Positions 1 through 4,981 of a stretch of 11,687 bases of DNA are shown one piece after another. The translations under genes and the position numbers were made by a program. The number at the start of each line of letters is the position of its first letter. Position 1 is the first letter of the stretch. The notes under the pieces are model-generated. The model worked only from the letters and a program-made list of their open reading frames with translations, was not told the DNA's origin and did no database searches. Origin of the DNA: Gammaproteobacteria bacterium (GTDB taxonomy: Bacteria > Pseudomonadota > Gammaproteobacteria > Xanthomonadales > Xanthomonadaceae). The stretch is taken from the NCBI GenBank assembly GCA_026398715.1, contig JAPLSI010000097.1:1-11687 (forward strand), read 5' to 3'.

Positions 1-2
1 GG

Positions 3-152
3 CATCCTGACCTTCATGGCTTCCTCAGCTCGTCGGAGTGCGTGTTCATACGTGTGGCCGTTCATGCCTATCAGGTGGTGGGCGGGATTGACGATGTACG
101 GTGGTACGAAGTCGTAGAGTCAGCTGCCACAGGAGAATCCAATGTCACTTGA
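3..152 (+). CDS. C-terminal end of a protein cut by the window edge; possible PPOX-like flavin-binding protein
   Basis: A reading frame is already open at base 3 and ends with TGA at 150-152. The visible tail is about 49 residues and includes the stretches ECVFIRVAVHAYQVV and DDVRWYEVV. An alternating hydrophobic strand followed by a W-containing strand near the C-terminus resembles the end of pyridoxamine-5'-phosphate-oxidase-like split barrels, but this is recalled similarity and not a proven match. A second frame (1-117) is also open but looks less protein-like. The stop overlaps the ATG of the next gene by 11 bases, which would allow translational coupling. The start lies outside the window. 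Confidence is moderate that it is coding and low for the family. Confidence 0.4.
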   Translation, partial: HPDLHGFLSSSECVFIRVAVHAYQVVGGIDDVRWYEVVESAATGESNVT

Positions 153-651
153 ACAACTGGGTTTGATCGCCAATATTGTTGGCGCGATTGCTATCGTTAT
201 CACCCTCGTGTATTTGGCCATCCAGATCAAGGATAATGCCAGATCGTCTCGGTCCGCAGCAGTGACCGACGCGACGACCGCGATGCAAGCCTTCTATCAG
301 GAGCTTGGCAGCAACCCAGCAACGAGCAAGCTGTTCCTGGAAGCGGTAACGAATCCGGACGCACTGTCGCAGCAGGACCAGTTCCAGTTCGTGATGTTGA
401 TGCACAGCTGTTTCCTGGGCTTCCAAAGGAGTTTCTTTCTCGCTCGCGAGGGAACCTTGGATGTCGCACTTCGGGACTCGATAGGCACAGCGATGCACGC
501 AATCAACCGGACTCCGGGCATGCATCTGTATTGGCGCCAACGAAAAGCGTACTTCCAGCCTGAGTTCGTGGAATGGGTCGAAGGTCTCTTGGCCCGTGAA
601 CCACTTAGTGATATGGATGCCTATCGGATTCACCAGAATCCGAATACCTAA
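142..651 (+). CDS. Hypothetical protein with one N-terminal membrane segment (169 aa)
   Basis: The start ATG has a clear AGGAG at 131-135, six bases upstream. Residues about 7-27 (ANIVGAIAIVITLVYLAIQI) form one strong hydrophobic helix. A charged linker (KDNARSSR) follows, then about 125 mostly helical, soluble residues rich in aromatic and Gln residues. This layout, an N-terminal anchor plus a small helical domain, matches a group of uncharacterised bacterial proteins that start MSLEQLxLIAxIxGxIAVIxTL; I know no function for them. The topology predicts a domain held at the inner face or in the periplasm, and the sequence does not decide which. The start overlaps the previous frame, and the next reading frame begins almost at once. 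It is probably part of the first cassette unit. Confidence 0.75.
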   Translation: MSLEQLGLIANIVGAIAIVITLVYLAIQIKDNARSSRSAAVTDATTAMQAFYQELGSNPATSKLFLEAVTNPDALSQQDQFQFVMLMHSCFLGFQRSFFLAREGTLDVALRDSIGTAMHAINRTPGMHLYWRQRKAYFQPEFVEWVEGLLAREPLSDMDAYRIHQNPNT

Positions 652-662
652 AGGAGATGTTG

Positions 663-809
663 GTGAAATTCAGCAGTTGGATTTCCGTCCTGGCCGTCTC
701 GCCATTCGCATTCACCGCCCAGGCGTTGCAAGCCAAGACTGCCGCCGCGCCCCCACTCTCGCCCGAAGCAATAGTCCAATCCCAGCTTGACGCCTATAGT
801 TGTCATTGA
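663..809 (+). pseudogene. Truncated SnoaL/NTF2-like gene: signal peptide plus first helix only
   Basis: A GTG at 663 has AGGAG at 652-656 with good spacing. The frame encodes 48 residues: a plausible export signal (KFSSWISVLAVSPFAFTAQA, cleavage near ALQA-KT), then PPLSPEAIVQSQLDAYSCH and a stop. The stretch EAIVQxQLDAY is what I know as the first helix of exported SnoaL/NTF2-like proteins, which normally continue for more than 100 residues. Here the frame stops exactly where the attC-like element at 792-862 begins. The frame from 805 continues IEAVATHETENGNL, so a one-base shift may also be involved. The simplest reading is a gene whose body was lost when an attC-type sequence became joined to its 5' end. 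A short secreted peptide is the alternative. Confidence 0.5.
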
Positions 810-862
810 AGCTGTTGCAACCCATGAAACAGAGAACGGGAACCTTGACCAAGGCGTGAGGC
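792..862 (+). other. Candidate attC recombination site A (71 bp)
   Basis: The left end GCCTATA fits the R'' consensus RYYYAAC at 5 of 7 positions and is followed by TCATTGAAGC, close to the common attC arm TTCATTCAAGC. The right end CTTGACCAAGGCGTGAGGC matches my recollection of the common arm CTTAACTCAGGCGTTAGGC at 15 of 19 positions. Its core, GTGAGGC, fits GTTRRRY at 6 of 7. The central stem is weak by eye. Length, orientation and position between two unrelated genes suit an attC, but it is the most degenerate of the three full sites. Confidence 0.45.
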
Positions 863-902
863 CCCACAGCCACGCACCCGCTTTCAACCCGAGGAGATTG
901 CC

Positions 903-1529
903 GTGATTCGAAAGCGTGTGGGGATCCTGATCTACGAGGAAGTCGAGGTCCTCGACTTCTGTGGCCCCTTCGAAGTCTTCTCAGTGGCCCGCCTCCACGA
1001 GGAGAAGCGGCGCGATGAGCCGTCGCCTTTCCTGCCGCTTCTCATCGCCGAAGACTTGCAGCCGGTTGTCGCCACTGGCGGCATGCGAGTGCTTCCGCAC
1101 CACTCCCTGGCCGACTGCCCTCAACTGGACGTCTTGGTCGTGCCGGGCGGCTGGGGCTATCGACACCACATGCAGAACGCCACCTTGCAAGAGTGGATGC
1201 GCAACCGGGCTGCGCAAGCGGAAGTCGTTGCCTCCGTGTGTACTGGGGCAATGCTGCTGAGTTCGGCCGGTCTGCTGGACGGCTCGCGAGCCACGACACA
1301 CTGGCGCTTTCTCGACTCGATGCGCGATTCATTCCCCGCAGTGAGCGTCGTGTACGACAAGCACTTCGTGCAGGACGCGCGTATCTTCACGTCTGCGGGC
1401 ATCTCCGCTGGCATCGACCTGTCCTTGAAGCTTGTCGAGCACTACTACGGCGACAGCATCGCTCGCGCTACGGCACGCCATATGGAGTACCCGTATCCGG
1501 ACAACGATGCTCGGCGTATCAACCTTTGA
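903..1529 (+). CDS. DJ-1/PfpI family protein, isonitrile hydratase-like (208 aa)
   Basis: It is a single class-I glutamine-amidotransferase-like domain of the DJ-1/PfpI superfamily. Visible landmarks are the first strand KRVGILIYEEVEVLDFCGPFEVF, holding the acidic residues that usually support the nucleophile (E13-D18 region), the glycine loop VVPGGWGY (about 79-86), and the nucleophile elbow SVCTGA with Cys113, followed by the signature AGLLDGSRATTHW (His133). The CTGA...RATTHW pattern is typical of isonitrile hydratases and of the sensor domains of GATase-like AraC regulators. No AraC helix-turn-helix follows, so this is a stand-alone domain. It could be an isonitrile hydratase or another cysteine hydrolase; the substrate is not readable. 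The GTG start is supported by a GAGGAG just upstream. It lies between candidate attC sites A and B and so forms one cassette-like unit. Confidence 0.88.
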   Translation: MIRKRVGILIYEEVEVLDFCGPFEVFSVARLHEEKRRDEPSPFLPLLIAEDLQPVVATGGMRVLPHHSLADCPQLDVLVVPGGWGYRHHMQNATLQEWMRNRAAQAEVVASVCTGAMLLSSAGLLDGSRATTHWRFLDSMRDSFPAVSVVYDKHFVQDARIFTSAGISAGIDLSLKLVEHYYGDSIARATARHMEYPYPDNDARRINL

Positions 1530-1588
1530 GGGTAACTGCCGGTGAAGTTGAAGCATCGTTGCCCCAAGTGTCACGCGTACTACCGGAT

Positions 1589-1616
1589 TTAGGATCTGGT
1601 CACGGCAAGATCCTAA
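1589..1616 (+). terminator. Inverted repeat downstream of the DJ-1/PfpI gene
   Basis: TTAGGATCT (1589-1597) and AGATCCTAA (1608-1616) are perfect complements around a 10-base loop. There is no U-run after it, so it is at best a weak or factor-assisted terminator. Its right arm overlaps the left end of candidate attC site B, so the two structures would compete in single-stranded DNA. Confidence 0.3.
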
Positions 1617-1678
1617 GTATTCATTCAAGGGGACCAGCCATCGTACCGATGTCCGTCCCTTCAACCCAGGCGTCAGAC
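1611..1678 (+). other. Candidate attC recombination site B (68 bp)
   Basis: The left end is TCCTAAG plus TATTCATTCAAG, close to the common attC arm. The right end is CTTCAACCCAGGCGTCAGAC with core GTCAGAC at 1672-1678 (GTTRRRY at 6 of 7). The arms can pair, AAGGGGAC with GTCC..CCTT, leaving unpaired bases as attC sites do, and the tip is a perfect small hairpin, CATCG-TAC-CGATG. The next gene starts four bases after the right core, a usual spacing in cassettes. Both arms resemble site C at 3578-3644. Confidence 0.68.
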
Positions 1679-1681
1679 CTC

Positions 1682-1933
1682 ATGGATAGACTTTCGCAAA
1701 TTTTTCTCCGCAGCAGGCCTGTTGCTTCCATCTTTGCTGCTGTCTTTTCAATCATGTTTGCCGTGCTGACAGCCCTTGCATTATTGGTGAAGGCCCCGGA
1801 GATATCGTATCTATTCGCCATTTCGGTAGCGACTGGCGCGGCCCTCATCATCGCGATAGGCCTGGTCAGCGCATTGAAATTCGGCGTCTGGTGTGTAAAC
1901 CGACATGCAAGGCAAGAACCTTCGTCCGATTGA
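1682..1933 (+). CDS. Small two-TM membrane protein (83 aa), unknown function
   Basis: I chose the ATG at 1682 because it falls immediately after candidate attC site B; the same frame is open far upstream, but that part crosses the DJ-1 gene and the attC and is not real. The protein has a basic N-terminus (MDRLSQIFLRSRP), two hydrophobic helices (about 14-37 and 44-67), and a short Arg/His-rich tail (NRHARQEPSSD). This predicts an inner-membrane hairpin with both ends in the cytoplasm. No Shine-Dalgarno is evident, which is common for cassette genes that start right at the recombination site. I do not recognise a family. It is bracketed by attC-like repeats B and D, so it looks like a one-gene cassette. 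Confidence 0.6.
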   Translation: MDRLSQIFLRSRPVASIFAAVFSIMFAVLTALALLVKAPEISYLFAISVATGAALIIAIGLVSALKFGVWCVNRHARQEPSSD

Positions 1934-1950
1934 ATCAGGCACCAGGCCAA

Positions 1951-2082
1951 ATGGATTTTGACAGCATTCGAACCATAGTCAGCGGCGTCATAGGCGGGAG
2001 CATTGCAGCAGGGCCCTCAAGGCGAACAACCATCGTACCTGCGCCCACGTCCACCGGGCGCCGGATCCAGGAGATTCCATGA
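1951..2082 (+). CDS. Possible small ORF (43 aa) running into an attC-like repeat
   Basis: The ATG opens MDFDSIRTIVSGVIGGSIAAG, an amphipathic to hydrophobic N-terminus that looks like the start of a membrane protein. After residue 21 the sequence turns into Pro/Arg/Thr-rich residues, exactly where the repeat of attC B begins (2017). Its TGA overlaps the ATG of the reductase gene (ATGA at 2079-2082). It may be a gene fragment cut by the attC-like sequence, or a short cassette peptide that couples translation into the next gene. Coding status is uncertain. Confidence 0.3.
   Translation: MDFDSIRTIVSGVIGGSIAAGPSRRTTIVPAPTSTGRRIQEIP
2003..2066 (+). other. Degenerate attC-like site D, a repeat of site B
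   Basis: Positions 2017-2039 match 1625-1647 of site B at 20 of 23 bases, covering the inner arm and hairpin tip including CCATCGTACC. The right end CCGGGCGCCGGA (2054-2065) matches CCAGGCGTCAGA of site B at 9 of 12, and all three differences are transitions towards G or C. The left end (from about 2003) is not conserved, so that boundary is set by analogy only. The AGGAG of the reductase gene starts three bases after its right end, as expected for a cassette junction. Confidence 0.5.
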
Positions 2083-2678
2083 AGCTTCTCATCACTGAGT
2101 TCATCAGTCTCGACGGCGTCGTACAAGCTCCCGGGGGAGCCAGTGAGGACACCGACGGCGGCTTCAGTCATGGCGGTTGGTCCATGAAGTACTTCGATCC
2201 GGTCGTCATGGGCGGCATGTACGGCGAACTCGCGGCGAAGAGTGATGCGCTACTGCAGGGGCGTCGAACCTATGAGGTCTCGGCAGCGGCCTGGCCCGGT
2301 CGCTCGGGAGATCCATTCTCCGACTGGATCAATCGCGTTCCGAAATACGTGGTCTCCGATTCGCTCAGCGAAGACGATGCAACCTGGAACCCAACCACGA
2401 TCATTCGAGGCTCCGATCTGTTGAGGACGGTATCCGAGCTTCGGGCGCGTCCGGGTGGGTACATCTACGTCTATGGCAGTGCAACGATGGTCCGGGCATT
2501 GCTCGCCGCCGACCTTGTCGATGAACTGCTGCTTACGATCGAGCCAATCATTCTCGGCGGAGGGAAAACGATTTTCTCCCGGGATGGGAAGGCAATCCCC
2601 TTCACGCTGGAGTCGACTGTCAAAGCCGGCACAGGCGCGCAAGTCTGCCGATATGTTCGCGAACAGCCAGTCCTTTGA
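2079..2678 (+). CDS. Dihydrofolate reductase-fold protein, RibD C-terminal type (199 aa)
   Basis: It belongs to the RibD_C/dihydrofolate-reductase-like superfamily of NAD(P)H-dependent reductases. Landmarks in order are the first strand and loop KLLITEFISLDGVVQAPGG (1-20), the helix and cofactor-side motif DALLQGRRTYEV (about 56-67), PKYVVSDSL, the glycine loop YIYVYGSATMVRALLAADLVDE, and LTIEPIILGGGKTIF with the conserved PxxLGxGxxxF pattern. Length near 200 is normal for the single-domain YyaP/YwjB-type members. It is not a classical FolA or a known trimethoprim-resistance Dfr, so a resistance role should not be assumed. The start has AGGAG at 2069-2073. The alpha/beta hydrolase follows after 51 bases with no attC between them, so the two probably form one cassette-like unit. 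Confidence 0.88.
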   Translation: MKLLITEFISLDGVVQAPGGASEDTDGGFSHGGWSMKYFDPVVMGGMYGELAAKSDALLQGRRTYEVSAAAWPGRSGDPFSDWINRVPKYVVSDSLSEDDATWNPTTIIRGSDLLRTVSELRARPGGYIYVYGSATMVRALLAADLVDELLLTIEPIILGGGKTIFSRDGKAIPFTLESTVKAGTGAQVCRYVREQPVL

Positions 2679-2729
2679 TTCCTTGGAAGACGACTGCCCA
2701 GCAGAAACTCCAACTCAACGAGGTGACCG

Positions 2730-3542
2730 ATGCGCGACTTTCCTGTCGATGTTGAGTATTCCGAGTGGAGCGAAGGACCGGCGCTGTTGCTGCTACCAGG
2801 AAGTTTCGGCACGGGCTCGGGATGGAAGGCCGTCACCGATCGGCTGGCCGGAAGCTACCGCATCGTGACAACGAGCCTGCTGGGCTACGGCGCGACTGCC
2901 GAACGCCGTCCGCCAGGCAACTCGACCATGCGGCAGCAAACGGAAGTCATCGACCGCATCCTTGAACGGATTGGCGAGCCAGCGCACGTGGTCGGTCACT
3001 CTTTCGGTGGCCTTGCAGCGCTTGCGCATGCCATCGAAGGCGCGGTCAAGCCGGCAAGTCTCATGCTGGTCGAGGCCAATCCGCCAGGCCTTTTGAAGAC
3101 ATCGGGGGAAAACGATCTCTATGCGATGTTCGGTGCGATGACGCGGGACTACTTTGCAGACTTCGAAGCCGGCAGGCCCGACGCGGCGCGGCGCGTGATC
3201 GACTTCTACGGGGGCGAAGGGACCTTCGCCGCGTTTCCTGCGAAAGTGCGTGACTATGTCATCAAGACGACGCCCGCCAATATTCGCGATTGGACATCAG
3301 GCACGCCTTTCGAACATCCACGGTCAGCCTACCAGCAGATCACCGTACCGACGCTCGTCGTGCGCGGCGCCAATAGCCACCCATCGATGATGCGCATCGC
3401 TGAGATCGTGACTGAGTGGATTCCGAACGCCCGTCTGGAGACGGTCGCTGGAGGCAGCCACTTCCTGCCGGCGACCAATCCAGCCGAGCTGGCCCGCCTG
3501 CTCGACAATCATATACAGGCGGGTATCACCTGGACGCGTTAA
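2730..3542 (+). CDS. Alpha/beta hydrolase (270 aa)
   Basis: It has an alpha/beta-hydrolase fold with the oxyanion region LLLLPGSFGTGSGW (about 19-32), the nucleophile elbow VVGHSFGG with Ser91, and the C-terminal base in GGSHFLPATNP (His244). The acid is not obvious at the usual place after strand 7, where the sequence reads VVRGANSHPS; Glu115 in LMLVEANPPG, after strand 6, is a possible substitute. The protein is cytosolic with no signal peptide, and its length is typical for esterase, haloperoxidase-like and C-C hydrolase members. The substrate cannot be named. CGAGGTG precedes the ATG. Candidate attC site C follows 35 bases after the stop, which suggests the reductase-hydrolase pair moved as one unit. 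Confidence 0.88.
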   Translation: MRDFPVDVEYSEWSEGPALLLLPGSFGTGSGWKAVTDRLAGSYRIVTTSLLGYGATAERRPPGNSTMRQQTEVIDRILERIGEPAHVVGHSFGGLAALAHAIEGAVKPASLMLVEANPPGLLKTSGENDLYAMFGAMTRDYFADFEAGRPDAARRVIDFYGGEGTFAAFPAKVRDYVIKTTPANIRDWTSGTPFEHPRSAYQQITVPTLVVRGANSHPSMMRIAEIVTEWIPNARLETVAGGSHFLPATNPAELARLLDNHIQAGITWTR

Positions 3543-3577
3543 CACTTGCCAGCGGTCTGGCGAGCCCATACGCTGCA

Positions 3578-3644
3578 ACCCAACTGTTCATTCAAAGGGG
3601 ACAAGAATGCATGCATTCTTGCCCCCTTAAGTCAGGCGTCAGGC
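3578..3644 (+). other. Candidate attC recombination site C (67 bp), the best preserved
   Basis: The left core ACCCAAC (3578-3584) fits RYYYAAC at 7 of 7 and is followed by TGTTCATTCAA. The right end TTAAGTCAGGCGTCAGGC carries core GTCAGGC (3638-3644), 6 of 7 for GTTRRRY. Between them is a long imperfect palindrome centred at 3611/3612: an 18-bp perfect palindrome (3603-3620) that extends outward to about 3595-3628 with a single A-C mismatch. The arms then diverge into unpaired bases, as in attC. Length, arms, folding and position 35 bases after a stop codon all fit a cassette recombination site; a simple transcription terminator would not explain the two core ends. Confidence 0.75.
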
Positions 3645-3672
3645 CGTAGATTCAACATCGGGAGACATACGA

Positions 3673-4029
3673 ATGCTCATCAAGCTTGACCAGTCTTCTG
3701 TTGTTGCCGAGCACTACTACCTATCGCCGGAAAAGCTCATCAGTGGAAATCCAAAACAGACGGCTTGGGTTCACTACACCAATGCCACGGGAAACTTCAG
3801 CACTGGAATATGGCGCAGCGAGCCAGGCAAATGGCACATCTCCTACACGGAGGAAGAGTTCTGCCACATGCTTGAGGGGCTGAGCATCGTCACTGAGGCG
3901 GGTGGAAGCGCTGTAACTGTCCAGCCTGGGGACAGCTTCGTCATTCCAAGCGGCTTTGTTGGAACCTGGGAAGTTGTCGAGGAAACCACCAAGCGCTTCG
4001 TGATCTATGAGCCGGGCGTCAGCCCGTAA
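3673..4029 (+). CDS. Small cupin, DUF861/Cupin_3 type (118 aa)
   Basis: It is a single small beta-barrel cupin. The segment TGIWRSEPGKWHISYTEEEFCHMLEG (about 44-69) is the recognisable DUF861 motif: a W at the barrel entrance, then the acidic EEE run before the glycine turn. VQPGDSFVIPSGFVGTWEV (about 89-107) is the second cupin motif with the usual PGD and P-G turns. The metal-binding HxH pair of classical cupins is missing, as is normal for this subgroup. Members include (S)-ureidoglycine aminohydrolase relatives, but most are uncharacterised. The start has CGGGAG nine bases upstream and lies 28 bases after candidate attC site C. One 60-base row across its 5' part (3721-3780) is 50% GC by hand count, well below the right half of the window. 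Confidence 0.82.
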   Translation: MLIKLDQSSVVAEHYYLSPEKLISGNPKQTAWVHYTNATGNFSTGIWRSEPGKWHISYTEEEFCHMLEGLSIVTEAGGSAVTVQPGDSFVIPSGFVGTWEVVEETTKRFVIYEPGVSP

Positions 4030-4050
4030 GGTAAGCATTCTGGAGCCCAA

Positions 4051-4437
4051 ATGGCAGGTCCCGCCCAAGCTGGCCTTTTCTTGTATGCAAAGGACTTCGG
4101 CCGTCTGGCCGACTTCTACGAGGCGCTCTTTCGCATGGCGCGATTGCACGCTTCCGATGAAATGGTTGTCCTTCAGTCCCAGGACGTGCAACTGATCATC
4201 CATCGGATTCCTCCGCATATTGCTTCCGGCATCACGATTACCATTCCGCCGACGCCCCGTGAGGATTCCGCGCTCAAATTCTTCTTCACTGTCCCAAGTA
4301 TTTCCAGTGCCCGATCCCTGGCCAGGAAGTTGGGTGGCGATGTATTGGACAACACCTACCAGGGCGGTGGCTTTCGCGCCTGCAATGCATGGGACCCGGA
4401 GGGGAATATCTTCCAGGTGCGCGAGAATGCGACCTAG
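4051..4437 (+). CDS. VOC/glyoxalase-fold protein (128 aa)
   Basis: It is a vicinal-oxygen-chelate fold of two beta-alpha-beta-beta-beta halves. The first half begins AGLFLYAKDFGRLADFYEALFRM and contains VVLQSQDVQLIIHRI. The second begins LKFFFTVPSISSARSLARKLGG and ends NAWDPEGNIFQVRE, the typical DPxGNxxxxxE strand. A His at the first metal position is not seen, so metal catalysis is uncertain; the protein could be a binding protein or a diverged dioxygenase or glyoxalase. It starts 21 bases after the cupin stop with TGGAG at 4041-4045, so the two are probably co-transcribed. Its TAG stop lies inside an R''-like attC half-site, ACCTAGC. Confidence 0.82.
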   Translation: MAGPAQAGLFLYAKDFGRLADFYEALFRMARLHASDEMVVLQSQDVQLIIHRIPPHIASGITITIPPTPREDSALKFFFTVPSISSARSLARKLGGDVLDNTYQGGGFRACNAWDPEGNIFQVRENAT

Positions 4438-4453
4438 CAATTCATCCATCAAC
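4432..4453 (+). other. Collapsed attC half-site on the VOC stop codon
   Basis: ACCTAGC (RYYYAAC at 6 of 7) followed by AATTCATCCA reproduces the left arm of a common attC; the core CCTAGCAATTCATCCA matches CCTAACAATTCATTCA at 14 of 16. The expected right arm about 60 bases later is absent. The following TCAACTGACAGG could be a trace of a right arm joined after loss of the central stem. The VOC stop codon falling in the R'' box is a common arrangement in true cassettes. Confidence 0.38.
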
Positions 4454-4469
4454 TGACAGGAGAGCAATC

Positions 4470-4859
4470 ATGGCCGGGCATTCGGACACCATCACCAATC
4501 TATACGCCGCATTCGCGCGCGGAGACGTTCCCGCAGTTCTCGCTGCAATGGCGCCGGATATTAGCTGGACCGAAGCCGAGGGATTCCCTTATGGCGGCAC
4601 GTATGTAGGGCCTGACGCCGTGCTGCAGAATGTCTTCATGAAACTCGGCTCCGAGTGGGATGGCTATTCGGCGGTGCCGCGCGAAATCATCGCCAATGCC
4701 GACACCGTGATAGCCATCGGCGAATACAGCGGAACCTACAAGGCAACGGGCAAGAGTTTCCGGGCGCCGTTCGTCCATGTCTGGAAATTTGGCGGCGACC
4801 AGGTTATTTCCTTTACGCAACACACCGACACCGCGGTGGTCCAGCGCGCCCTCCAGTAA
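4470..4859 (+). CDS. SnoaL-like / NTF2-family protein (129 aa)
   Basis: It is a cone-shaped alpha+beta barrel of the NTF2/SnoaL type. Features are the first helix ITNLYAAFARGDVPAVLAAMAPD (8-30), ISWTEAEGFPYGGTYVGPDAV (about 31-51) with the Trp and Gly-rich turn usual after the third helix, the strands VIAIGEYSGTYKATGKSFRAPFVHVWKF, and the final strand VISFTQHTDTAVVQ. Full length is normal for SnoaL_2-type members, so this copy is intact, unlike the remnant at 663. I chose the ATG at 4470, behind ACAGGAGAG at 4456-4464; the frame is open upstream but that part overlaps the VOC gene. Ligand and reaction are unknown, as such folds include cyclases, isomerases and non-enzymes. It is the last gene before the composition changes. 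Confidence 0.85.
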   Translation: MAGHSDTITNLYAAFARGDVPAVLAAMAPDISWTEAEGFPYGGTYVGPDAVLQNVFMKLGSEWDGYSAVPREIIANADTVIAIGEYSGTYKATGKSFRAPFVHVWKFGGDQVISFTQHTDTAVVQRALQ

Positions 4860-4908
4860 CGCGCGCTGCGCCACCGGCTGGTGACCAGGACGACAGTGAA
4901 TGGCAGGT

Positions 4909-4937
4909 TTCGAAGCGGCCTGCTTCCCGCGCATAAT
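4909..4937 (+). promoter_or_regulatory. Possible sigma70-type promoter before the secreted-protein gene
   Basis: CATAAT at 4932-4937 matches TATAAT at 5 of 6. A weak -35, TTCGAA, lies 17 bases upstream (3 of 6). The start codon is 45 bases further on. This is the longest gene-free gap in the left two thirds of the window that carries no attC signal, so a transcription start here is reasonable, but the -35 is poor. Confidence 0.3.
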
Positions 4938-4981
4938 CGACCCCTTCGACTTTCTCGCTTTTTTGCCAAGGAACACGTCGC

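Larger units (their letters stand above)
663..4453 (+). mobile_element. Degenerate integron-type gene-cassette array (no integrase in window)
   Basis: The span combines same-strand, unrelated, single-domain genes with attC-like elements at 792-862, 1611-1678, 2003-2066, 3578-3644 and half of one at 4432-4453. Likely units are the remnant ending at 862, DJ-1/PfpI, the two-TM protein, reductase plus hydrolase, and cupin plus VOC. Right-hand cores carry GTC or GTG instead of GTT, so the sites may be inactive or specific to a divergent integrase. The left limit is open, because the two genes before 663 may belong to the array and the window starts there. No intI or attI is present. The span is inferred from the attC pattern and not from proven mobility. 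Confidence 0.55.

Noticed and set aside
1929..1949. TCAGGC..AGGCC after the 83-aa gene as another attC right arm
   Set aside because: The core reads ACCAGGC with two mismatches and no left arm precedes it; the repeat at 2003-2066 is a better candidate for that cassette end.
2079..2678. Trimethoprim-resistance dfr cassette
   Set aside because: The protein has the RibD C-terminal pattern (PIILGGGKTIF) and not that of DfrA or DfrB, so resistance cannot be claimed even though it sits in a cassette-like array.
4014..4028. GGGCGTCAGCCC at the end of the DUF861 cupin as an attC core
   Set aside because: It encodes conserved-looking C-terminal residues, has no left arm upstream, and forms only a 4-bp hairpin.
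3721..4467. - strand frame of 248 codons opposite the cupin and VOC genes
   Set aside because: Both + strand genes have family motifs and ribosome-binding sites; the antisense product has none.
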